Below are positions 27,014-34,957 of a DNA stretch of 46,323 bases, piece after piece; within the stretch, counting starts at the first letter, position 1, and each line of letters begins with the position of its first letter. The position numbers and the translations under genes were made by a program. Under the pieces are notes generated by a model, which was given only the letters and a program-made list of their open reading frames with translations, did no database searches and had not been told where the DNA came from. Origin of the DNA: JAAFIP01 sp043766985 (GTDB lineage: Bacteria > Pseudomonadota > Gammaproteobacteria > Burkholderiales > Burkholderiaceae_C); the NCBI GenBank assembly GCA_043766985.1, contig JAYUHM010000255.1, positions 1 through 46,323 of the forward strand. Direction: 5' to 3'.

Positions 27014-27028
27014 TGAGAATGATTATCA
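27014..27028. promoter_or_regulatory. Strong Fur box between hemP-fbpA and the divergent gene at 27166
   Basis: TGAGAAT-G-ATTATCA matches the 7-1-7 Fur pattern at 13 of 14 positions and is flanked by AT-rich DNA. It can control both hemP-fbpA on the minus strand and the gene at 27166 on the plus strand. Confidence 0.85.
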
Positions 27029-27165
27029 TATACTATCGCATCTGACTTGGCAAGTGCATCATTTTTTTTCATTTCCAGGCCATTCCTTAGCCAGCACGGC
27101 AGGGCCAAATACCCTGCCTAGCCAGCCAGCTTTATTGTGTAACCACCCAATGAAAGGCAAGCGCT

Positions 27166-27510
27166 ATGGCCTGCAAGCACCCTGATCGACCCCCCTACCC
27201 CCGCACCTCCCGCAGCGATACTGACGTAGAGCTGCCGTGCATTGACGGCATGCTGGCCGGCACCTTGGCATTGATGACCGGCTATGCAGAGCACCAGTGC
27301 GAGCAGGGCAATGCCACCCGCCGCCACCTGATGGCCACCAAGATCGTGTCCAACCTGTACTTTTTGGCCAGCCACCCCCAGATGCCCAGCGCCATGGCCT
27401 TGGTGATGCGCAATCTGCAAAACCACTGGCATACCCTGGGTGCGCTGGGCGCACTGGAGAGCGGGGCGAACGCCGTGCTGTGGCACCCCCAGCACGCTTG
27501 CGTGCAGTAG
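27166..27510 (+). CDS. Small protein of unknown function, probably iron-regulated
   Basis: A 114-residue protein with a possible ribosome site AAAGG eight bases upstream. No domain can be named with confidence. The conserved-looking core is IDGMLAGTLALMTGYAEHQ and KIVSNLYFLASHPQMPSAMA, largely helical. I recall similar short proteins beside hemP in other Burkholderiales, without a known role. It is divergent from hemP across the strong Fur box and 21 bp upstream of the lipoprotein gene, so iron-responsive co-expression is likely. Confidence 0.7.
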   Translation: MACKHPDRPPYPRTSRSDTDVELPCIDGMLAGTLALMTGYAEHQCEQGNATRRHLMATKIVSNLYFLASHPQMPSAMALVMRNLQNHWHTLGALGALESGANAVLWHPQHACVQ

Positions 27511-27531
27511 TTTTAGCCAAGGAATTTATAT

Positions 27532-28920
27532 ATGAACAAGCCGTTCCAACACAACATGCTAGAGCGCCGTCTGCTACTGCAATGGGCCAGCCTGTCTGCA
27601 TGGGCTGCCAGCGCAGGTGTGCTCACTGCATGCCGCAAATCCGATGCACGTACTGCGCTACCCTCTCCACAGCCCTTATTGCTACCCAGTGCCAACCGCT
27701 ACCGTCAAGCCAATTTGGTAGCTAACGAGGCCAGCTACAAAGCCGCCTTTACAGAGGCCGATTTTGTCAATGCTTGGGGCATTGCCATCAGGCCCAAGGG
27801 AGCGGGTGGCCATTTTTGGGTAGGCGCTGGCGGCACCAGCTGGCAGTATGTGGGTGACGTCAAAGACGCAAATTCACCCAGCTTGCAGCGGCTGTTTCAA
27901 GATGGCCTGAAAAAAGTTACCGTCTCAGGTGCTGACGCGCGGACGGACAAAACCAGCTTAGGCAAAATTACGGGTGTTGTGTTTAACGGGGCGCAGCTAG
28001 ATGGCCCGCACTTTCACATCACCGGCCAGACGGTTGGCGCGGGCGCCAATGCCATCGGGTTTGATGGTTCTGCGCGTTTTATGTTTGTTACCGACTCAGG
28101 CAAGGTCAGTGGCTGGACAGACCGCAGCAGCAGCGGTGCAACCCTGCGTGTGGATGGCGCAGCCGAAGAAAAATACGATGGTGCGGCAGACGGGAGCGCA
28201 TTCTTTGGCGTAGCCATCAAACCGGACACTTCGGATACCCTTTGGCTGGCAGACTTTGGTGCCCACCCGCGCATCGTCACACTGGACAAAACTTGGGCCA
28301 AAGTGCCGACTGTGGGATTCACCAACCCATTTGGCAGTGGCCCGTTAGCCAACGGTGTGAAATCCGTAGTGCCCGGCGACCCTGTACCGTTTAATATCCA
28401 AGCGCTAGGTGAGGGCAGTCTGGCGCGCGTATTTGTGGCTTATGCCATCAGCCAAGCCGACCCCAGCGCCACTGCGCCTGCAGGCAGCTTTTACGCGGGG
28501 GAAGAAGACGCGTTAGACGCCCAAGCCGAGGCTGCCAGCGGCTACCTACCTGACAAAGGCAAGCTCGCCGAGTTTGACCTGAACGGAAATTTGCTGCGTA
28601 TCTACCAGGATGCCAAGCGCCTGAACGCACCGTGGGGCTTGGCGATGGCCCCCAGTAATTTTGGCAAACTGTCTGGCACGCTATTGGTGGGCAACTTTGG
28701 TGGGACAGGCCGCATCTGCGCGTTTGACATGGCCAACGGCCAGTACATCGACGATCTGCGCGGCCCAGACGACCTGCCTGTCGCCATCGCCGGTTTGTGG
28801 GGCCTGCAGTTTGGCAACGGCGCGAGCTTGGGCGACAGCAATGCGCTGTATTTTGCAGCGGGGCCTGAGGACGAGAAGCACGGCTTGTTCGGCAGCCTAA
28901 GGCATTTTTCCGTAGACTAA
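27532..28920 (+). CDS. TIGR03118-family lipoprotein
   Basis: A 462-residue secreted protein. The N-terminus has a hydrophobic signal with arginines before it (LERRLLLQWASL) and a lipobox-like LTAC near residue 34, so it is probably lipid-anchored. The body begins RYRQANLVANEASYKAAFTE, then FVNAWGIAIRP and repeated blade-like segments (FWVGAGGTSW, LWLADFGAHPRIV, LLVGNFGGTGRI). This is the pattern of the TIGR03118 family with a beta-propeller look. The function of the family is not known. It follows the 27166 gene with a 21-bp gap and may share its Fur-controlled promoter. Confidence 0.8.
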   Translation: MNKPFQHNMLERRLLLQWASLSAWAASAGVLTACRKSDARTALPSPQPLLLPSANRYRQANLVANEASYKAAFTEADFVNAWGIAIRPKGAGGHFWVGAGGTSWQYVGDVKDANSPSLQRLFQDGLKKVTVSGADARTDKTSLGKITGVVFNGAQLDGPHFHITGQTVGAGANAIGFDGSARFMFVTDSGKVSGWTDRSSSGATLRVDGAAEEKYDGAADGSAFFGVAIKPDTSDTLWLADFGAHPRIVTLDKTWAKVPTVGFTNPFGSGPLANGVKSVVPGDPVPFNIQALGEGSLARVFVAYAISQADPSATAPAGSFYAGEEDALDAQAEAASGYLPDKGKLAEFDLNGNLLRIYQDAKRLNAPWGLAMAPSNFGKLSGTLLVGNFGGTGRICAFDMANGQYIDDLRGPDDLPVAIAGLWGLQFGNGASLGDSNALYFAAGPEDEKHGLFGSLRHFSVD

Positions 28921-28921
28921 C

Positions 28922-28962
28922 ACTACTATTTTATAGCTGCTCCAGCAATATTCCGTTGGCCC
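28922..28962 (-). repeat. Intergenic AGCCCAATAG repeat, copy 9 (diverged)
   Basis: Reverse copy with several changes (ends CCGTTGGCCCG), located between the TIGR03118 gene and the disrupted host tRNA. Confidence 0.6.
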
Positions 28963-29007
28963 GGAGCAGCTTTCTATATAAAAACTGTGCTGCGCAGCAA
29001 AAAGAAC

Positions 29008-29051
29008 TGGTCCCCTCGACAGGAATCGAACCTGTATCTGACGCTTAGGAG
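29008..29051 (-). pseudogene. 3' half of host tRNA-Arg(CCU), split by the integrated element
   Basis: On the minus strand this reads anticodon loop CTCCTAA, stem GCGTC, T-arm ACAGG-TTCGATT-CCTGT, acceptor CGAGGGG, A73 and encoded CCA. The matching 5' half is at 36961-36998. Joined at the loop they form a complete cloverleaf: anticodon stem GATGC/GCGTC and acceptor CTCCTCG/CGAGGGG all pair. Here the 5' strand of the anticodon stem is replaced by element sequence, so this copy cannot fold. Confidence 0.92.
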
Positions 29052-29052
29052 G
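29044..29052. other. Left attachment site core (attL)
   Basis: CTTAGGAGG, directly repeated at 36960-36968. The 9 bp cover the whole anticodon loop of tRNA-Arg(CCU) in reverse complement. Confidence 0.88.
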
Positions 29053-29126
29053 GGGTAGTTAAAATTTAAGACTTATCATTATAAATCAATAACTTAGCTC
29101 TGAATATGGCGTTTTTATAACTTGCG

Positions 29127-29160
29127 TGGGACAATAATGGGACACTGACACAGTGGGACA
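29127..29160 (+). repeat. Left cluster of three TGGGACA repeats (candidate integrase arm sites)
   Basis: TGGGACA at 29127, 29138 and 29154, between attL and the integrase start. A matching cluster lies at 36835-36874 near attR. The first two copies are 11 bp apart in both clusters. These are likely arm-type integrase sites and may also control int expression. Confidence 0.6.
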
Positions 29161-29177
29161 AGAAAGGACTGCAAGGT

Positions 29178-30362
29178 ATGGGAACTACAACGAAGCGAAA
29201 AGGCAAGGATGGCAAGGTCTCTGTACAGGCCAAAGTTCGCAAGCATGGGGTGATGCTAACAGGCACTTTTCCTAGTCAGAAGCTGGCTGATGCTTGGATC
29301 GTTGACATGGAGAACAGGCTGAACAAGGGTGAGGCAACCAGCTTTCATGATGTGCAAAAAGTCACCATTGGCGAGATATTCACTGACTACATGAAGCTGT
29401 CTACTTTGTCACCCAACAAGGTGGCAAATCTGGGGCGCTTGAAGGTTGAAATCGGTAAGTTGAAACTAGGTCAACTTGATGCAAAAGCTCTTCGAAAATA
29501 TCTTGAAATCAAGCTCACTCAACCCATTCCAGTTCAGAAGAAAAAGAAGAAAGACCACCCATTGTTTAAAGGTGGAAAAGTTCTTGAAAAAGTTGTTGGT
29601 GAAGATGGAGTAGAAAAAGAAGAATTGGTGCAAAGAACGTATGCGCCATCAACTATCCGTCACTACTATTATGATCTTCGCAACGCCTTAGAGTGGCATG
29701 CTGGAGAAAACAACTATCACTTTATATCAAAGCCGTTTGAAGTGAATCAACCCCCCGGAGCTTGGGACAATCCTCGTGATCGCAGAATTGAAGGTGATGA
29801 ACTGGAGCGATTGATTGAAGCCTGCGACAAGATGTATAAATATCAGCAGGGCTGGAAAGACCTGATCAATTTTCAGGTGTTGTCAGCCATGCGTATTGGG
29901 GAAACACTTTTGATGCGTTGGAAAGACTTGAAGATTGACGAAGAAGAGGTCCACGGCTCTTATGTCTTTGTTCCAAAAGAACATCAGAAAACAAAGAAAT
30001 CAAAAAAGACTGATGATAGGAGTGTGTCTATGCGGCGTGAGCTTTATGAACTCGTAATCAATAATCTGATTCCACGCAAGGGCAAACCTAATGAAAGGGT
30101 GTTTTCATATTGGGCACATTCAGGCATCGTAGGCCATGCATTTCGCACCATCACAAAGAATGCAAAGGTTGATGACTTTAATGTTCATGATTTCAGGCAT
30201 GAAGCCATTTCATGGATGTTTGAAAACACAAGTTTGACTGACATTGAAATTGCAAAGATTACAGGTCACACAGAAATGAATACTTTGATGAGGTATGCAA
30301 AACTTCGTCCAAAGAAAACAGGCGCAAAACTTTGGGCAGGTCTTCAACCTGCTGTTGCTTGA
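29178..30362 (+). CDS. int: Tyrosine recombinase (integrase)
   Basis: A 394-residue tyrosine recombinase that should integrate and excise the element. The N-terminal part has an arm-binding-like region (VQAKVRKHGVMLTGTFPSQK) and a core-binding domain. The catalytic residues are Arg239 in SAMRIGE, His337-x-x-Arg340 in HDFRHEA, His364 in GHTEMNTLM, and the nucleophile Tyr373 in MRYAKL. A Lys-rich insertion (VQKKKKKDHPLFKGG) lies near residue 120. The gene starts about 125 bp inside attL and reads inward, the usual place. AT-rich codon use differs from the host genes. Confidence 0.95.
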   Translation: MGTTTKRKGKDGKVSVQAKVRKHGVMLTGTFPSQKLADAWIVDMENRLNKGEATSFHDVQKVTIGEIFTDYMKLSTLSPNKVANLGRLKVEIGKLKLGQLDAKALRKYLEIKLTQPIPVQKKKKKDHPLFKGGKVLEKVVGEDGVEKEELVQRTYAPSTIRHYYYDLRNALEWHAGENNYHFISKPFEVNQPPGAWDNPRDRRIEGDELERLIEACDKMYKYQQGWKDLINFQVLSAMRIGETLLMRWKDLKIDEEEVHGSYVFVPKEHQKTKKSKKTDDRSVSMRRELYELVINNLIPRKGKPNERVFSYWAHSGIVGHAFRTITKNAKVDDFNVHDFRHEAISWMFENTSLTDIEIAKITGHTEMNTLMRYAKLRPKKTGAKLWAGLQPAVA

Positions 30363-30374
30363 AGATATTTAAAA

Positions 30375-30716
30375 TTATTTCAGCCGAACAACAAGCCTGT
30401 CCACTATCTCCAAGATCATGTCTCGGTCTTGAACAGATAGCGGACTTAGTTTTTGTGCAAGTTGAATAGCATGCTCAGTGCTTCTATCGGAGCTGATAAG
30501 AAGCAAGTCATGGATTGGACAACCTAAAGCTTCAGCGACTTCTACAAGCCTAGGAATGCTGGGCATAATTGAGCCTCTTTCCATTCTTGAGATAGCTTCT
30601 ATCCCAACACTAAGAGCTTCTCCTAATTCTTCCTGAGTCATTGGCACAGCTTTTCTACGGTAGGCAATCGCTTTGCCTACCTTTATTGCCAACGCTGTTT
30701 CTCTGTCTTTGTCCAT
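30375..30716 (-). CDS. XRE-family transcriptional regulator
   Basis: A 113-residue protein with a helix-turn-helix of the Xre/Cro type at about residues 24-62: MTQEELGEALSVGIEAISRM and then ERGSIMPSIPRLVEVAEALG. The C-terminal tail is probably a dimerisation helix (DRDMILEIVDRLVVRLK). It converges on int with a 12-bp gap and is divergent from the cargo genes. It may repress the cargo promoter in 30717-30861 or the mobility genes. An alternative GTG start lies at 30725. Confidence 0.88.
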   Translation of the reverse strand: MDKDRETALAIKVGKAIAYRRKAVPMTQEELGEALSVGIEAISRMERGSIMPSIPRLVEVAEALGCPIHDLLLISSDRSTEHAIQLAQKLSPLSVQDRDMILEIVDRLVVRLK

Positions 30717-30861
30717 GTGCACCACCTAGTCATAGATGGTCGCGCCTCAACCCAAAGAGTAGAAGAACGAAACAGGATGATTGCCTACCCGATATGTCTA
30801 AAATACGTTAAAGTTCGTGTAGCACTTCCTGGTGGAGGGGCATCAACCAAACGAGGAACAC

Positions 30862-31368
30862 ATGGAAAGCAGTTTCAAAAAAGGCTATGACAAGACGGTC
30901 AATGCCGATGGTTCATTTGAATTGACATTCAAGTCAAAACGGTTCGGAGCGAAAACGGCAACAAGCTTTGCACTTCTTGCGATTTTTGCTCTTTTCCCAG
31001 CTTCTTGTGCGCTTACCGCTCCGATGGCAATGGCATTTAAAAGCAGTGGAGATATGGGGATATATATTTGGCTTTTTCTCGCATTTGCACTGTGGTTTTT
31101 TGTAATGCACTTTGCGGTCAACTTGAAGACTACAATTTTGGTGAAACCAAATTCCGGGTTGGTTGTTAATGGTAAAAACCTTCCTTTTAAGGAGATTGAC
31201 CAGATTGGCACCATCAACTATCCGGGTGCCGAAAGCGATAAGATTGCCGCATTTGTTTATGCCGACACACACGGAACACAAGTAAAGGTTTCAAAATACA
31301 TCACTCTTTCACTTGCCGAAGCTGTTGTGAGGGAAATCAAAGAAAGTTCGGGAGTGGTGTGGAAATGA
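30862..31368 (+). CDS. Membrane protein of unknown function (element cargo)
   Basis: A 168-residue protein with ATG 30862 after a good ribosome site (GAGGAA). An N-terminal soluble stretch (KTVNADGSFELTFKSKRFG) is followed by two membrane helices at about residues 34-55 and 65-85. A C-terminal cytosolic-like domain of about 80 residues is rich in beta strands (ILVKPNSGLVVNGKNLPFKE). I do not recognise the family. Its stop codon overlaps the next gene's start (ATGA), so the two proteins are made together and probably act together. Function unknown. Confidence 0.75.
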   Translation: MESSFKKGYDKTVNADGSFELTFKSKRFGAKTATSFALLAIFALFPASCALTAPMAMAFKSSGDMGIYIWLFLAFALWFFVMHFAVNLKTTILVKPNSGLVVNGKNLPFKEIDQIGTINYPGAESDKIAAFVYADTHGTQVKVSKYITLSLAEAVVREIKESSGVVWK

Positions 31369-32210
31369 AAACAGAAACCTATGTCAAGCATGGCAAGCTG
31401 GCGACCGATCATCTTGGACCTATCAATGCAACCATGTTCATAGCTACGGGAACTTTGCTTCCCGTCATGGATTTCATCCGTCCCTACTTCCCATACATCA
31501 ATCATTTGGCTGGTGTCATTGTTTTATTCTTCGTGGTGCTACTTGTCATGAAGATGTTCAAAATGCCTTCTAACCGTGTTATTCCATCAAGTATGATATT
31601 TTGTGCGGGTGTGTGTGCAGTCGCCTTCTCTGTGGGTGCCGTAGCCTCAAGCAAGCATGCTCGTGAGGGTGGATTCATTGCCGCGAAGTCTGATGATGCT
31701 CGTGCCATTCAATCAAACCTGCTCAACCTTGAAAAAATGACTGCGGACATCAGCCACAAGCTTGATGGCATCCAGTCTGGCAAAAGCTCCGATCCACGGG
31801 TGGAACTGAAGAATATTGGTGTGAACTGGAAGCAAGAAGAATTTGAGCAAGCATCCAAGCGGGGAGACCTGCGGGTCATGGAGCTGTTTCTTCAAGGCGG
31901 TATGGGTATCTACTCAACCTACTCGGATAAAGGTGCCAGCATCCCCTTGTACATCATCATAGGTGACTATCCTAAGCAAAAAGAACAGTTTGCTCTTTTT
32001 AAAAAGTACGGCATTGATTTGGATGGCCAGAAAGCTCTTATGTCCAAGCCTGAAGCAACAACACCTCCAAATCTTTACTTCTATGCTCTTGAGAAGGGAA
32101 AAAAGGAATCTGCGCAAGCACTGGCGAGTGTAGGTGTGAAGACTGATGGATATGAAGAGTGGAAGAAGGGCAAGCCTGTTGTTAAGCAGGCATATCTACA
32201 TGGGATATAG
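31365..32210 (+). CDS. Membrane protein with ankyrin-like C-terminal domain (element cargo)
   Basis: A 281-residue protein translated from an ATGA overlap with the preceding membrane gene. Three hydrophobic helices lie in the first 105 residues (NATMFIATGTLLPVMDFI, VIVLFFVVLLVMKMF, MIFCAGVCAVAFSVGAVA). Next comes a short helical linker (SNLLNLEKMTADISHKLDGI). The C-terminal part looks like degenerate ankyrin repeats: FEQASKRGDLRVMELFLQGG, then FALFKKYGIDLDGQ, then ALASVGVKTDGYEEWKKG. Such repeats bind other proteins. A good terminator follows. The role is unknown; entry exclusion, defence or stress sensing are all guesses. Confidence 0.75.
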   Translation: MKTETYVKHGKLATDHLGPINATMFIATGTLLPVMDFIRPYFPYINHLAGVIVLFFVVLLVMKMFKMPSNRVIPSSMIFCAGVCAVAFSVGAVASSKHAREGGFIAAKSDDARAIQSNLLNLEKMTADISHKLDGIQSGKSSDPRVELKNIGVNWKQEEFEQASKRGDLRVMELFLQGGMGIYSTYSDKGASIPLYIIIGDYPKQKEQFALFKKYGIDLDGQKALMSKPEATTPPNLYFYALEKGKKESAQALASVGVKTDGYEEWKKGKPVVKQAYLHGI

Positions 32211-32228
32211 TGACAAATACATTGAAGA

Positions 32229-32252
32229 AGCCCTCAAAACGAGGGCTTTTTT
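32229..32252 (+). terminator. Rho-independent terminator after the cargo pair
   Basis: The stem AGCCCTC (32229-32235) pairs with GAGGGCT (32241-32247) and is followed by a run of seven T. It is positioned between the convergent cargo and relaxase genes. Confidence 0.9.
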
Positions 32253-32270
32253 TATACGTTGATGATTTCA

Positions 32271-33635
32271 CTACAACTTCATTTTCTTGCTGCTTGCACC
32301 CTCGTTGAGCTGACGCTGTTTGGCCAACCATAGCTGGTGCTGAAGCCTTGCCATCTGCTTGAGCAGGCTTGCAAGCCGTTGCTCCGCTTTTCCCCTCGCT
32401 TTGGGTTTCAGTGCGTTGGCCACATCGGCTGTCGCGGCATCAACGCTAAGTTGCAAGCTGCCAATAGCTGCTTCCAGCTCGTGTATCTGGTCCATGGCTG
32501 TGGACGGTGCCGCCTGCGGGCTTGCCACGCTGCTGGCTTTCTGCCGTGTGCTGGCAATACGCTGGGCGACCGTGGTCTTGTCCGGCATGGATTGCTTGTT
32601 CTCTGCAATCCGCTCAGTGTCGGCTTGGCGGGCCACAGTCAATGCCTCGTTGACGATGGGTTGGATGGTTTTGGTGATATTGATGGGCATGGTTTTATCC
32701 TTGGTTGTTATTCTTGTTACTGGTGCTAGCCCCCGTTTCTGCCGTGGCAAGCCGATACGTGGCTGGTAAGCCTTTTCGTTGAAAGCCTGGCGCTCCTGCA
32801 CCAGGGCGTTTAACGTCTGCTTGGCTTGCTGAAATTCAAGGCCGGTAAGCATGACGGGCCTGGGCTTCGCGGACGATGCGCCCCGCATGGTCCGGTAGTC
32901 GGCATCGTGTTGAAACACGGCTCCCTTGAGCCGGATGGCGCGTTCCGTGCCGGGCAAACGGACCGAGAGGTAATCTCGCCCTTGCCGGGTCACGGTGACG
33001 CCCAGTTCCTGGTCCAGAAACTCGCATAGGGCATCCCGGGTATTGACCTTGCCGGACTGAATGGCCCGGCTGATTTCCTTCATCAGAAGCAGGGTCTTGC
33101 GCTGCTTCTCCTTGCCGCGTGGTGCCTTGTGTTCAAAGTCACCCATGAGGGCGTGCAATGGGTTGGGAATGACCTGGGCATAACCCATGGTTTCGTTCAT
33201 TACGCTGACAAACTGACGGTATAGGTCCAGGTTTTTTTCTCCGGGCGGGTGCGGGTTCCAGCGACGGCCCTTTGGCAAGTGGGACATTGCAAACAGAAAG
33301 TGCAATTCCGTATTGCCTTTTTCTTGGTGCAAGACCCACAAGCTGTTGAATGCATCGTCTTTGATACCGGGTGCCACGGTTTTCTTGAAGGCGCGGATGA
33401 CCTCATGCATCTGGTCTCGGGTGGGTTTTTCTTCCTGGCGAAACGCAATGACCCCTGACACGTATTTGTGCTGGCGCTGAATGCTGTTGATGACTACGAT
33501 GGTGGTGGCTGGGTTGCCCTCCAGAACCTCCGGCTTCACTGTGCGCTGGGTGCCTGTATGGTCGGTATCGCTCAACAGGTAGTTGACGGGGGATTGACCG
33601 TTGGAACGGCCTGCCCGGAATACGCGGACCATCAT
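32271..33635 (-). CDS. mobA: Relaxase / mobilization nuclease (MobA/VirD2 type)
   Basis: A 454-residue relaxase that would nick oriT and lead the single strand to a recipient cell. The N-terminal catalytic domain has a candidate nicking tyrosine, Tyr19, in SPVNYLLSD. It has a metal-binding histidine pair in WVLHQEKGNTELHFLF (His103 and His112), followed by KGRRWNPHPPGEKNLDLY. The C-terminal 200 residues are helical and charged, without a visible helicase or primase domain. It starts 4 bp inside mobC, so the two are coupled. A second ATG lies one codon later. The exact MOB class cannot be fixed by eye. Confidence 0.85.
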   Translation of the reverse strand: MMVRVFRAGRSNGQSPVNYLLSDTDHTGTQRTVKPEVLEGNPATTIVVINSIQRQHKYVSGVIAFRQEEKPTRDQMHEVIRAFKKTVAPGIKDDAFNSLWVLHQEKGNTELHFLFAMSHLPKGRRWNPHPPGEKNLDLYRQFVSVMNETMGYAQVIPNPLHALMGDFEHKAPRGKEKQRKTLLLMKEISRAIQSGKVNTRDALCEFLDQELGVTVTRQGRDYLSVRLPGTERAIRLKGAVFQHDADYRTMRGASSAKPRPVMLTGLEFQQAKQTLNALVQERQAFNEKAYQPRIGLPRQKRGLAPVTRITTKDKTMPINITKTIQPIVNEALTVARQADTERIAENKQSMPDKTTVAQRIASTRQKASSVASPQAAPSTAMDQIHELEAAIGSLQLSVDAATADVANALKPKARGKAEQRLASLLKQMARLQHQLWLAKQRQLNEGASSKKMKL

Positions 33636-34057
33636 GGGGCGGTGCCCTGGATTTCGCTGGCAAGGGCGTGCAGGTGTTCCTGGGCCAGTTCCTGGACCTG
33701 GAGCAAGACCAGCAGGATCTCATCGTCCAGCGGCTGGCCCTGGTTGACCTTGCGGGCCACCTGATTCAGGTTGTTGCCGATACGGTTCAGGGCGTACAGC
33801 ACGGCGGTGTGGGCCTTGTGTCGGGTCGTCGGGGACTCCACATTCCCACGGCTCAATGCTGATTCGCGCACATACTGCGCCAGACTGTGAAAACCGGCCT
33901 TGCTTGCCATCTCGCACAACGTGTCATGTTCCTGCGGGCAGACCCGCAATTCCACACGCTGGGTGCGCAAGTAACTGTTGCCGTCCGGGCCGGCTTGGCC
34001 GTTGCTGCGTTTTCTGATGGCCTCTTTTTCCTGTTGCCCATGTTTCTTGTTGTTCAT
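33632..34057 (-). CDS. mobC: MobC-like relaxosome accessory protein
   Basis: A 141-residue protein with a strong ribosome site (AAGGAGC). The fold appears to be ribbon-helix-helix: QRVELRVCPQEHDTLCEMAS, then HSLAQYVRESAL. A MobC-type C-terminal helix pair follows, LYALNRIGNNLNQVARKVNQ. MobC proteins bind oriT and help the relaxase nick. It lies immediately upstream of mobA and beside a hairpin-rich gap that probably holds oriT. Confidence 0.87.
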   Translation of the reverse strand: MNNKKHGQQEKEAIRKRSNGQAGPDGNSYLRTQRVELRVCPQEHDTLCEMASKAGFHSLAQYVRESALSRGNVESPTTRHKAHTAVLYALNRIGNNLNQVARKVNQGQPLDDEILLVLLQVQELAQEHLHALASEIQGTAP

Positions 34058-34383
34058 CGCGGCTCCTTTCTTATTGTTCTGTTGCGCCGTGCCAAGGCGT
34101 TTGCACGCCGTGGGCTTTTGGGTCTGGGCAACGCCCAGCAGATACCTTTAGCCGCGTTTCACGCGGGTTAAAGGTTGCCCTTGCTTGAATTGGTTTCCTG
34201 CCATTGGCAACCCTTTCCGGGTTCTTCAATTCATTCAAGCGTGTATTTATGGAAAGTCAACAGCCGGCGGAATGAAGAGCAGGCAGAGAAGAGAACGGAC
34301 AAGAAAAAACCGGTGGAGAAATAACCTTCAACACCGGCTCATTGGGGCACCGCGATGGCACCATTGGATAGACACTTCCGCCG
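34058..34383. other. Candidate oriT region with three hairpins
   Basis: This gap between mobC and the gene at 34384 holds three inverted repeats. They are GGCGT-ttgc-ACGCC (34096-34109), CTGGGC-aac-GCCCAG (34124-34138), and a longer imperfect one, CCTTTAGCCGCG (34145-34156) against CGCGGGTTAAAGG (34162-34174). Position beside mobC and the hairpins suggest oriT. The nic site cannot be identified from the sequence. Confidence 0.5.
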
Positions 34384-34902
34384 TTAAATTTTGACCAGTT
34401 TCCCGGGGTCTTTTGCACGTTCTCGCAGCTTGGTCATCAGTCGGCTCTCCAGCACCAAGGCTTGCATGACGGCTCGGATATGGGCTTCGGTGGGTGGTAC
34501 GGGAAAAAGGTAGTAGAAGCTGCGGGCATCCCATTGGGCCAGTCTTTGGGTGCATAGCAGTTGCAGCAGTCGCACGGACAAGTCTTCATCGCGGGAGAAG
34601 CATTGCCCGTCCTGCATAAGCTGGTGGTGCCATGTGAAATCAAATTCCTCGTTGTTGTCCACGGCGTTGGCTTGCATGGCATTGAGTTCACGAAGTGTGG
34701 TGGCTCGCATGATTTCAACATCGTGGCTTCGTAAGCCATAGCCCAGGAATCTGTCGCCCTGCCATTTTCTGACGATGTGGTCGGGGTCAATGGTCAGGTC
34801 CAGTGTTTTGTTCTTGAGCAGGCGATTAAAGAATAGCTCGTCGCTGCGGGTGAGGGTCTGGGGGCTGGCTTGCAACCCGTTGTTGTTGTCGGTCTTGTGC
34901 AT
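34384..34902 (-). CDS. Element protein of unknown function
   Basis: A 172-residue soluble protein with an excellent ribosome site (AAGGAG) and a good promoter upstream, so it is surely expressed. No domain is recognised. It is helical, with IDPDHIVRKWQGDRFLGYGL and a central WHHQLMQDGQCFSRDEDLSV, and ends in a charged tail (KLRERAKDPGKLVKI). Its place on the far side of the candidate oriT from mobC suggests a link to mobilisation or element maintenance, but this is only positional. Confidence 0.65.
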   Translation of the reverse strand: MHKTDNNNGLQASPQTLTRSDELFFNRLLKNKTLDLTIDPDHIVRKWQGDRFLGYGLRSHDVEIMRATTLRELNAMQANAVDNNEEFDFTWHHQLMQDGQCFSRDEDLSVRLLQLLCTQRLAQWDARSFYYLFPVPPTEAHIRAVMQALVLESRLMTKLRERAKDPGKLVKI

Positions 34903-34929
34903 AGGTTCTCCTTTTTGTTATGCCTAAAA

Positions 34930-34957
34930 CCTATACAAGAAAAAAAACGAATGTCAA
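34930..34957 (-). promoter_or_regulatory. Promoter for the gene at 34384-34902
   Basis: On the minus strand, TTGACA (34957-34952) is followed by a 16-bp spacer and TATAGG (34935-34930). The start codon lies 28 bp further on. The -35 box is perfect. Confidence 0.7.

Noticed and set aside
29008..29051. A functional tRNA gene at the left border
   Set aside because: Its 5' half is missing here and the anticodon stem cannot pair; it is complete only when joined to 36961-36998.
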